Below, piece after piece: positions 57,509 through 64,000 of a DNA stretch of 64,000 nucleotides. Both the position numbers and the translations under genes were made by a program. Position 1 is the stretch's first letter, and every line of letters begins with the position of its first letter. Where the stretch lies: the NCBI GenBank assembly GCA_002862125.1, contig PHSP01000003.1, positions 868,001 to 932,000 on the forward strand. Reading direction: 5' to 3'. The DNA comes from Methylobacter sp. KS41. GTDB lineage: Bacteria > Pseudomonadota > Gammaproteobacteria > Methylococcales > Methylomonadaceae. The notes beneath the pieces are model-generated. The model was not told where the DNA came from and did no database searches. It saw only the letters and a program-made list of their open reading frames with translations.

Positions 57509-58481
57509 AGCAAGCGTTAATAAATTGACCCAGCCTCTGGTAGAGCATCTGATTGATAATGCCGGTAAATTGCGCGTGAGCATAGAAATTCTGGAAAATG
57601 GCTGTACCATCATTGACGCAGGTATTAAAGTTCCCGGCGGGCTGGAAGCGGGGCGCATTATTGCTGAAATTTGTCTGGGCGGCATGGGCTCCGTCACGCT
57701 CAGTCACAGTGCATATACTGATAACTGGCCATTGTCGGTCAATGTGCATGCCGGTAATCCGGTATTGGGCTGTCTGGGCAGTCAATATGCAGGCTGGAGC
57801 TTGTCCCATGAGAAATATTACGCACTGGGTTCCGGTCCCGCGCGGGCAATGGCAACCAAGTTGAGAGACGGCAAGCAAGAGCCGGTCGAAGAGCTGTATA
57901 AAGAATTGGACTATTTGGATAAGGCGGATGCAACCGTGCTGGTGATTGAGAATGATGCAGTTCCGCCGCTTGCTATCGTTGAAAAAGTGGCGGAAGCTTG
58001 TCAAGTTGCCCCGTCAAAATTGACCATTATTGTTACGCCGACCAGCAGTCTGGCCGGGAGCGTGCAAGTCGTGGCTCGAGTGCTTGAGGTGGCCATGCAC
58101 AAGGCGCATGCCTTGCATTTTCCCTTGGAAAACATTATTGACGGCAGCGGCAGCGCGCCGGTTTGTCCGCCGCACCCCAGCTTTGTTAAAGCCATGGGCC
58201 GCACAAATGATGCTATTTTATTTGCCGGACAAGTCCATCTGTTTGTCAAAGGCAGCGATGAAGCGGCGGAAAAATTGGCCAGGGAACTGCCTAGTTCAAC
58301 CTCCAAAGATTACGGCAAGCCATTTGCGGAAATCTTTAAACAATACGAATATGACTTTTTTAAAATTGACGCCATGCTGTTCAGTCCCGCCAGTGTGATT
58401 GTAACAGCAGTGGATTCCGGTAAAAGTTTCCGCGCCGGTCAACTGGATAATGCCTTATTGGATCAGTCATTCGGGGCATAG
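57498..58481 (+). CDS. mch: Methenyltetrahydromethanopterin cyclohydrolase
   Basis: 327 residues, usual length for Mch. Landmarks are [48 protein letters not shown] and the end [25 protein letters not shown]. It interconverts methenyl-H4MPT and formyl-H4MPT in the oxidation of formaldehyde to formate, in the cytoplasm. Co-translated with the ATP-grasp gene before it. Confidence 0.97.
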   Translation: MEYKASVNKLTQPLVEHLIDNAGKLRVSIEILENGCTIIDAGIKVPGGLEAGRIIAEICLGGMGSVTLSHSAYTDNWPLSVNVHAGNPVLGCLGSQYAGWSLSHEKYYALGSGPARAMATKLRDGKQEPVEELYKELDYLDKADATVLVIENDAVPPLAIVEKVAEACQVAPSKLTIIVTPTSSLAGSVQVVARVLEVAMHKAHALHFPLENIIDGSGSAPVCPPHPSFVKAMGRTNDAILFAGQVHLFVKGSDEAAEKLARELPSSTSKDYGKPFAEIFKQYEYDFFKIDAMLFSPASVIVTAVDSGKSFRAGQLDNALLDQSFGA

Positions 58482-58490
58482 AGCAGGAGC

Positions 58491-59384
58491 GTGGGCCGTA
58501 TCGCAATTTTTACCGATGATCCGGGCTGGCATGGCAAACAATTGCGCCTTGCTTTTGCCAATCTGGGTTATCGAAGTGATTACATTTCCTTAAAGGATTG
58601 TTGTTTTAATATCGAAACCGGTCAAAATCCGCTGATTATTCCCGGCTTTGCAAACGCATTGCCGGATGCGGTTTTTGTGCGCGGCGTTCCCGGCGGGTCG
58701 CTGGAAGAAGTCGTGTTATATCTGGATATTCTTCATGCTTTAAAAGTGATGAACATTCCGGTTTACAATGATGGGCATGCGGTAGAGCGTAGTGTCGATA
58801 AAGGAATGACCAGTTTTTTGCTGCACAATGCCGGCTTGCCTACGCCATTAACATGGGTGCTGCGCAATAGGGATGACGCCCTGAGTATTGCAGAAAGTGA
58901 ATTAAAAAATGGCAATCTGCTGATTAGTAAGCCCTTGTTTGGTTCTCAAGGCGAAGGCATCCGGCGCATCGAGAAAATGACGGATTTGTTCTGGTTGACC
59001 AGCAGCCGCGGCGTTTATTATTTGCAGCGCTTTGTGCATTGCGCAGGGGCGGGCTTTTCCGATAATCGCGTGTTTGTCGTAAATGGCCGGGCTGTTGCGT
59101 CCATGCGAAGGCGCGGCAAATCCTGGTTAAACAACGTGGCGCAGGGTGCAAGTTGTGAACGGATGGATTTGGATGCCGGGACGGCGGAGTTAGCGGTTAA
59201 AGCGACAGCGGCTCTGGCGATGGATTATGCAGGCGTGGACATTATTCAAGATAAAGACGGACATAACACCATTATTGAAGTGAACAGCATTCCGGCGTGG
59301 AAAGGCCTGGAAAGCGTTTGCGATATATCGATTGCAAAATTACTGGCGGATGATTTAATTAACCGTCATGTTAAGGCCTTATGA
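58491..59384 (+). CDS. ATP-grasp ligase 2 (RimK/MptN-like, likely H4MPT glutamate ligase)
   Basis: 297 residues from GTG 58491 with SD AGGAG at 58483. RimK-type fold: IAIFTDDPGWHGKQL, DAVFVRGVPGGSLEEVV, LISKPLFGSQGEGIRRI and the Mg site NTIIEVNSIPAWKGLE. In archaea MptN adds glutamate to tetrahydrosarcinapterin-type cofactors; in bacteria the corresponding modification is not well defined. The gene directly follows mch and overlaps the next by 4 bases (ATGA). Confidence 0.85.
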   Translation: MGRIAIFTDDPGWHGKQLRLAFANLGYRSDYISLKDCCFNIETGQNPLIIPGFANALPDAVFVRGVPGGSLEEVVLYLDILHALKVMNIPVYNDGHAVERSVDKGMTSFLLHNAGLPTPLTWVLRNRDDALSIAESELKNGNLLISKPLFGSQGEGIRRIEKMTDLFWLTSSRGVYYLQRFVHCAGAGFSDNRVFVVNGRAVASMRRRGKSWLNNVAQGASCERMDLDAGTAELAVKATAALAMDYAGVDIIQDKDGHNTIIEVNSIPAWKGLESVCDISIAKLLADDLINRHVKAL

Positions 59385-60241
59385 TTTCACCGCAACGGCT
59401 CAGTGAGCTTTACCGGCAAGCCTGCGAAGTGGAGCTGCAGGCATTTAAGCCAGGCAATGTCAGCGTCTATGCCGACGGGCATGATATGACCGTAGCCGAT
59501 TTCAGAATCAGCGCCGAGGCAAGTGCGGCTCCGCTGTGCAATCCTGATTATTCATTAGGCGAAAAGATATATTATGCCGTTAAAGCGACACGCGAGGCAG
59601 TGTCTTGCAATACCAATTTGGGGATTATTTTGCTGTGCGCGCCGTTAATTCATGGGGTCAGGTATACGGATTCAGGTTTGACGCTAAGACAGGCGTTAAA
59701 CCGGGTTTTGACAACGACAACCCTGAAAGATGCGGAATGGGTATTTAAAGCAATCACGCTGGCGTCACCCGGCGGTTTAGGCAGCTCTGACGAGCAGGAC
59801 GTAGCGGAAAAACCCTCGGTTAACCTGGCTGAGGCCATGAGATTAGCCAGTGCAAAGGATCGTATCGCTCTTCAATATGTGACAGATTATCAGGATATTT
59901 TTGATTTTTCAGTCTTGATATACTACAATGCCGTGAGCAAATGGGGCAATCAGGATTGGGCGGCGGTATCGGTTTATGCCGGCTTGTTATGCCAATTTCC
60001 TGATAGTCACATTGAAAGAAAATATGGCGACCGGTTCTCTGAATTGGTGGCCGGTAAGATGTCTCAACTGTCTGATGAGCTGTCTAAAATTGAAAATCCT
60101 GAGCACGCGCTGCCGTTGCTTTATAGCCTGGATCAGGAGCTTAAATCGAAGGGTTTAAATCCCGGAACAATGGCGGATATGACCGTGGCAACGGTATTAA
60201 CAGTATTTTTAGAAGATGTTATAAATAAGTCTTCATATTAA
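59381..60241 (+). CDS. CitG/MdcB-like triphosphoribosyl-dephospho-CoA synthase family protein
   Basis: 286 residues. CitG-type blocks are EVELQAFKPGNVSVYADGHDMTVADF, NTNLGIILLCAPL and a C-terminal LKSKGLNPGTMADMTVATVL. CitG makes a CoA-derived prosthetic group with an alpha-1,2 ribosyl link in lyases, but no lyase is encoded nearby. In H4MPT clusters the homologue may form a ribosyl or ribosyl-phosphate link in the cofactor, by inference. Last gene before fae. Confidence 0.85.
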   Translation: MISPQRLSELYRQACEVELQAFKPGNVSVYADGHDMTVADFRISAEASAAPLCNPDYSLGEKIYYAVKATREAVSCNTNLGIILLCAPLIHGVRYTDSGLTLRQALNRVLTTTTLKDAEWVFKAITLASPGGLGSSDEQDVAEKPSVNLAEAMRLASAKDRIALQYVTDYQDIFDFSVLIYYNAVSKWGNQDWAAVSVYAGLLCQFPDSHIERKYGDRFSELVAGKMSQLSDELSKIENPEHALPLLYSLDQELKSKGLNPGTMADMTVATVLTVFLEDVINKSSY

Positions 60242-60245
60242 AAAT

Positions 60246-60267
60246 CTCCCGGTTTATTTGCCGGGAG
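60246..60267. terminator. Hairpin between the CitG-like gene and fae
   Basis: CTCCCGG (60246-60252) pairs with CCGGGAG (60261-60267). No good T-run follows on plus, so it may act as an mRNA end protector or partial terminator. Confidence 0.45.
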
Positions 60268-60328
60268 CGAATAAAAACTCGATATTAGCTCGAATTTTTT
60301 AATTTTATCTTCGTAGGGGAAAACAAGC

Positions 60329-60847
60329 ATGGCAAAAATCAATAAAATGTGCGTTGGCGAATCTTTAGTGGGTGAAGGCAATGAGATTGCACACATCGAC
60401 CTGTTGATTGGACCAAGAGGTTCAGCTGCTGAATCTGCATTTGCAACCGCTTTAACTAACAACAAAGACGGTTTTTCTACTTTGCTGGCTGTTGTTGCGC
60501 CTAACCTGATGGTTAAACCAGCAACTATTTTGTTCAACAAAGTAACAATCAAAGGTTCTAAACAAGCTGTTCAAATGTTTGGTCCAGCTCAACGCGCTGT
60601 TGCTATGGCTGTTGCTGATTGTGTGGAAGACGGCACAATCCCGGCTGACGAAGCAGATGATTTATTTATTTCTGTCGGTGTATTCATTCACTGGCAAGCT
60701 GAAGACGATGCGAAAATTGAATCTTTCAATTATGCAGCAACTAAAGAAGCTCTGAAACGTGCTGTTGCCGGTTCGCCAACAGCTGCTGAAGTTGTTGCTG
60801 GAAAAAAGACTGCTAAACATCCGTTCGCAGTTAACAACGAAGGTTAA
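60329..60847 (+). CDS. fae: Formaldehyde-activating enzyme
   Basis: 172 residues, usual Fae length. The catalytic-site His is H22 in [35 protein letters not shown] and [13 protein letters not shown] are typical. It joins formaldehyde with H4MPT to methylene-H4MPT, protecting against free formaldehyde. The codon choice looks optimised for high expression (many GCT, GTT, CGC) and the gene has its own strong terminator, as expected for an abundant enzyme. Confidence 0.98.
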   Translation: MAKINKMCVGESLVGEGNEIAHIDLLIGPRGSAAESAFATALTNNKDGFSTLLAVVAPNLMVKPATILFNKVTIKGSKQAVQMFGPAQRAVAMAVADCVEDGTIPADEADDLFISVGVFIHWQAEDDAKIESFNYAATKEALKRAVAGSPTAAEVVAGKKTAKHPFAVNNEG

Positions 60848-60891
60848 GCTGTTGACGCGGCGCGCTTAGCGCATCTTGTCTGGTTTATGGA

Positions 60892-60917
60892 AAATACCCC
60901 GGCTTGCCGGGGTATTT
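60892..60917. terminator. Bidirectional terminator between fae and the HisA-like gene
   Basis: ATACCCCGG (60894-60902) pairs with CCGGGGTAT (60907-60915), with T-runs on plus and A-runs before the stem. It serves both convergent genes. Confidence 0.9.
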
Positions 60918-60923
60918 TTTTGT

Positions 60924-61601
60924 CTATAGATTCTTGATTTCTTCCCTTCCAATAGCTCCGGAATGCAGAGCGCTGGCAATTAGCGCTTGCCGTATGCCCG
61001 CCAATTTTAAAGCTTGCAAATCAGCTGTATTTCTTATGCCGCCCGCTGCAATGAAATGTTTGTGCGGGTAATGCCTGCAAAACCGCTTCAACGTCTCCAA
61101 ATCAGGTCCCTGATGACTGCCGACCCGGTTCAAGGTCATGATGATAATGGTATCCGGCCACAAGTCCTGACCGGAAAAAAGACTTTTTGCGCCCAGCGCC
61201 CCGGACATTGAGTAATCCAGGGAAAGAATAAAGCGCTTATTGAAGGCTTTAAGTTCTAAAACGGTTTCATCGTTATAACATTCACTGCCCAGGACGGGCA
61301 AATAATTTCCGCTATAGCTTTTAAAGCGCTGATAACCGCTATCTATCCAGAACTGTATGCGGGGGAAACAAGTCAACACCCCGCTAATCAGGCGTTCATG
61401 ATCTCCCTGTCCAGTAATGGCATTCAAATCAGCAATATAAATCGTATCAAAGTCATAAATCCCTAAAAATGCCTCGATAACCTTGTAAATGTCCGGCGAC
61501 TGGCACAGGACCGTTTTAATCGGCTGGTATTGTTCCCGCATCCCTTGCCGGGCGTGAACCACAGCGCCGTCTTTTAAATCAATTACCGGAATTATTTTCA
61601 T
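60924..61601 (-). CDS. HisA-related TIM-barrel protein of the methylofuran/H4MPT cluster
   Basis: 225 residues. It has the HisA/HisF half-barrel features VIDLKDGAVVHARQG, IYIADLNAITG, LSLDYSMSGALGAK and a phosphate-type loop FIAAGGIRNTADL. It is a COG1411-like relative of ProFAR isomerase, not histidine HisA, because it is shorter, sits alone and lies among C1 cofactor genes. A role in a pterin- or furan-pathway sugar-phosphate step is inference. It is divergent from the ATP-grasp gene at 61643 with a 41-base gap. Confidence 0.8.
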   Translation of the reverse strand: MKIIPVIDLKDGAVVHARQGMREQYQPIKTVLCQSPDIYKVIEAFLGIYDFDTIYIADLNAITGQGDHERLISGVLTCFPRIQFWIDSGYQRFKSYSGNYLPVLGSECYNDETVLELKAFNKRFILSLDYSMSGALGAKSLFSGQDLWPDTIIIMTLNRVGSHQGPDLETLKRFCRHYPHKHFIAAGGIRNTADLQALKLAGIRQALIASALHSGAIGREEIKNL

Positions 61602-61642
61602 GGGTAAAACCGCCGCCGTTGATCCAATGATAAAATGTAACT

Positions 61643-62710
61643 ATGAAAATTTTAGTATTTGAGTATATCACCGGCGGCGGCTTTAATGAGCAGGAACTGC
61701 CGGATTCGCTGGCAAATGAAGGACGTTTGATGCTGCAGGCGTTGCTCGATAGCTTGCGATCCTGTGCAGCGAGGAATGATATAACGGTTATTGTGATGCT
61801 GGATAGCCGCGTTGACGGTTCAATAAACACCTCCGGGTTTGACGCGGCTATCATCAAGCGGGAACAGAACCTTCATGAAGAATTTGCCCGGTTGGCGTCG
61901 CTCTGTGATGCGGCATGGCCGATAGCTCCCGAGTTTGACGGAATTCTACAGACACTGTGCCAAACTGTTGAGACCTTGGGCAAAAGATTGCTGACATCGC
62001 CCGCCAGCGCGGTTGCTGTAACAGGCAACAAATTCAACACTTATCAACTTTTAAAAAAGCATCATATCGCTACCGTGCCAACCCGGATGTTCACTGGCGC
62101 TGCTTGGGATAGAAATAGCGATGACCTGCAGCTGATGCAGGAGCTTGCCGGGTTAAGCTCCGCCAGTCCGGTCAGCATAGCCGGTCAATGGCTGGTAAAG
62201 CCCGTTGACGGCGTTGGCTGTACGGATAGTTATATACTTACTGACCGGCAAGATTTTGAGCAAATGCGCCCGCGAAAAGGCCGTTATGTTATCCAGCCGC
62301 ATATTCAGGGAAAAAAAACCAGTTTATCCTGCCTGTTCAAACAAGGGCGCGGCTGGTTATTGTGCGCCAATTTGCAGCAATTCGACATAACCGGCCGGCA
62401 ATATTCTTTGTCAAAAATAATTGTGAATTATGATTCTGAAATAAGCGTGTATCAGGACTTAGTTGCTGATATAGCTCGCGCCTTGCCTGAATTATGGGGC
62501 TATGCCGGTATCGATTTAATCGAAACGCCGGAACAACAATTTGTACTTGAAATAAATCCGCGCCTGACCACTTCATTCGCTGGCATTAACGCGGCATTGG
62601 GCATTAATGTTGCCGGAATCATTCTGCAATTGCTGGAAGGACAGCCGGCTATTAAATCAGATTGCAACAAACCCGTAACCATTGACGTGAAACAACATGA
62701 ATCAGACTAA
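61643..62710 (+). CDS. ATP-grasp ligase 3 (MfnD-like, probable tyramine-glutamate ligase)
   Basis: 355 residues. The start ILVFEYITGGGFNEQELPDSL is typical of the MfnD group. The ATP-grasp core has WLVKPVDGVGCTDSYIL and the Mg site [17 protein letters not shown]. In archaea MfnD links glutamate to tyramine in methanofuran synthesis. Here, next to an MfnF-like gene, it probably serves methylofuran. It overlaps the next gene by 14 bases. Confidence 0.82.
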   Translation: MKILVFEYITGGGFNEQELPDSLANEGRLMLQALLDSLRSCAARNDITVIVMLDSRVDGSINTSGFDAAIIKREQNLHEEFARLASLCDAAWPIAPEFDGILQTLCQTVETLGKRLLTSPASAVAVTGNKFNTYQLLKKHHIATVPTRMFTGAAWDRNSDDLQLMQELAGLSSASPVSIAGQWLVKPVDGVGCTDSYILTDRQDFEQMRPRKGRYVIQPHIQGKKTSLSCLFKQGRGWLLCANLQQFDITGRQYSLSKIIVNYDSEISVYQDLVADIARALPELWGYAGIDLIETPEQQFVLEINPRLTTSFAGINAALGINVAGIILQLLEGQPAIKSDCNKPVTIDVKQHESD

Positions 62711-63761
62711 TATGATTGGCTGGGATATAGGCGGGGCGCACGTTAAAGCGGCGGTTATTAATCATGAAGGCGTGATAATCGCGGTTTATCAGCAGCCCTG
62801 TCCGTTATGGAAAGGGCTGGATCAATTGCGCGGCGCAGTAACCCGCATCATGCGGGAAGCATCCGGCGAGCATTATCGCCATACCGTCACCATGACCGGA
62901 GAGCTGGTTGATTTGTTTGAAAACCGGGAAGATGGCGTCAAGCAGATCATCGATACCATTACTAATATGCTGCCTCAAAGACGTTGCTTACTATTTGCAG
63001 GCCTTGAGGGCTTCATGGATTCGGGTCAGGTTCAAGCCAGTCACTATCAAGCGATAGCTTCCGCAAACTGGCTGGCCAGCGCGTCTTTCGCGGCGCAAAA
63101 GGCGGGCGGCGGACTATTTGTCGATATAGGCAGCACCACCACGGATATTCTTCTGCTCAATGACGGCAAGGTTCTGGCGGAAGGTTACACCGATTACCAG
63201 CGCTTGCTATCCAGGGAGCTTATCTATACGGGCATCGTTAGAACGGCGGTGATGGCGGTTGCGCAGACCGCGCAGGATCAAGGCAGGGAACTCGGCTTAA
63301 TGGCGGAGTATTTCGCTACGATGGCGGATGTCTACCGCGTCACCGGAGAACTTAATGAACACCACGACCAATGCGAAACGGCGGATGGCGCGGAAAAAAC
63401 CGTAATGGCCAGCGCCAGGCGATTATCGCGCATGATAGGCAGTGATTTTTCCCCTAGTGAGCTGCCTCGCTGGCGGGAATTTGCTGAAAATATTCGCGCC
63501 CGGCAGCTGCAAAAAATACAGAGAGGCTGTGAATACCGTATCCAGCAGGCGCATTTCCCTGAAAACAGTCCGCTGATTGGCGCTGGAATAGGGCGGTTTT
63601 TGGTAAAACATCTCGCGCAGGTGTACGGTTATCCTTACCTCGATTATTCCGGCTTATTTCCGCAATCCGCGATTCAAGCCGGCTTGACCGTGGCGGATTG
63701 CGCGCCGGCGGTTGCCGTGGCCTGTCTGGCTAGAGAGTTTTACGGAATCGAGTGCGTTTAG
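62697..63761 (+). CDS. H4MPT-linked C1 transfer pathway protein (MfnF-like, hydantoinase/kinase fold)
   Basis: 354 residues. ASKHA-type phosphate loops are GWDIGGAHVKAAVI near the start and FVDIGSTTTDILLLNDG in the middle; the end GAGIGRFLVKHLAQ and FPQSAIQAGLTVADCAPAVAVA is typical of COG1548. The archaeal relative MfnF couples the furan phosphate to gamma-glutamyltyramine. It overlaps the MfnD-like gene, so the two are probably made together. Confidence 0.85.
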   Translation: MNQTNMIGWDIGGAHVKAAVINHEGVIIAVYQQPCPLWKGLDQLRGAVTRIMREASGEHYRHTVTMTGELVDLFENREDGVKQIIDTITNMLPQRRCLLFAGLEGFMDSGQVQASHYQAIASANWLASASFAAQKAGGGLFVDIGSTTTDILLLNDGKVLAEGYTDYQRLLSRELIYTGIVRTAVMAVAQTAQDQGRELGLMAEYFATMADVYRVTGELNEHHDQCETADGAEKTVMASARRLSRMIGSDFSPSELPRWREFAENIRARQLQKIQRGCEYRIQQAHFPENSPLIGAGIGRFLVKHLAQVYGYPYLDYSGLFPQSAIQAGLTVADCAPAVAVACLAREFYGIECV

Positions 63762-63857
63762 TGTAAAATCATGATTGCTTCAGGGCTATGCGGAGTATGT
63801 ATCACTATACTCTCCGTGTTGTTGATCAATGCCGGTCCCAAAAGGTAGAATTGCTTA

Positions 63858-63893
63858 TGTTTGCTGATCTTAAGATTTTTCCAGATGAATGAG
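63858..63893 (+). CDS. Possible 11-residue peptide before the last gene
   Basis: ATG 63858 to TGA 63891-63893, overlapping the next ATG (63885). It may couple translation of the next gene or be chance. Confidence 0.2.
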
Positions 63894-64000
63894 CCTGTTG
63901 CCCCGGCCAAGCCGGTGAAGGTCAAACCCGAGGCCAATTCCGTAGGCAAGCCGGTTAAGGTCAAGTCCGAAGGCAGCGCCGGACGCAAGCCGGTTAAGAT
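63885..64000 (+). CDS. Start of a Lys-Pro-repeat protein (3' end outside window)
   Basis: From ATG 63885 the frame MNEPVAPAKPVKVK is open to the window edge. A 12-13 residue unit (KPVKVKPEANSVG, KPVKVKSEGSAGR, KPVK) is repeated, giving a basic, probably disordered N-terminal tail. What follows is unknown. Confidence 0.5.
   Translation, partial: MNEPVAPAKPVKVKPEANSVGKPVKVKSEGSAGRKPVK

Noticed and set aside
63758-63988. 76-codon minus-strand frame at the right edge
   Set aside because: It is the antisense of the Lys-Pro repeat gene and has no SD or domain.

Overview
The window reads as chromosome of a gammaproteobacterial methanotroph or close methylotroph (Methylococcales-like). The main reason is a run at 52.2-63.8 kb of genes for the archaeal-type tetrahydromethanopterin (H4MPT) and methylofuran C1 route: fae, mch, beta-RFAP synthase, three ATP-grasp ligases, an MfnF-like kinase-fold protein, a HisA-like protein and a CitG-like protein. 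These sit beside ordinary gammaproteobacterial housekeeping operons. I assign genus only by inference; there is no rRNA in the window.

Region by region. 1-2.1 kb is the tail of a mobile or accessory element: a DUF3987 protein open at the left edge, then three small overlapping genes. 2.6-11.7 kb is a one-strand defence island. It has a nuclease-methylase fusion of the type I M subunit class (HsdM-like), a specificity subunit (HsdS), a RhuM-like protein, a 59-residue small protein, a DndD-like SMC-type ATPase and a DndE domain fused to a HerA/FtsK-like ATPase. No HsdR and no DndA/B/C are visible. Four of the six genes carry a frameshift or nonsense codon. 11.9-16.9 kb holds nitrogen control: ntrB-ntrC, then glnK-amtB behind a sigma-54 promoter with two upstream NtrC-like sites. 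17.1-17.9 kb has two small membrane-protein genes. 18.0-21.2 kb is gatCAB on the minus strand.

21.4-32.7 kb is a long plus-strand cell-shape and envelope series: mreB, mreC (apparently with an ATA start codon), mreD, mrdA, rodA, mltB, rlpA, dacA, a D-amino-acid aminotransferase, ybeD, lipB, lipA. 33.9-41.4 kb is a redox cassette: a two-heme cytochrome c lipoprotein, a small conserved protein, an unrecognised membrane protein, a DyP-type peroxidase and a catalase-like heme protein. 41.7-46.3 kb has a secreted His/Gly/Tyr-Pro repeat protein, a hybrid histidine kinase and an MgtC/SapB protein.

46.3-48.9 kb is a rearranged segment: a duplicate of the pntB 3' end, a small DUF1640-like gene, a MAPEG pseudogene, a complete IS110/IS1111-type element and a palindromic repeat. 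pntB and pntA follow at 48.9-51.9 kb (minus strand).

52.2-63.8 kb is the H4MPT/methylofuran cluster. It includes a nucleotidyltransferase, a HAD phosphatase and a CorA-type transporter with an MgtE-like N-terminal part. fae and mch catalyse formaldehyde capture and methenyl-H4MPT hydrolysis; most of the rest is best explained as cofactor synthesis. The last ~115 bases start a Lys-Pro-repeat protein that runs off the window. I saw no tRNA, rRNA, riboswitch or CRISPR array.
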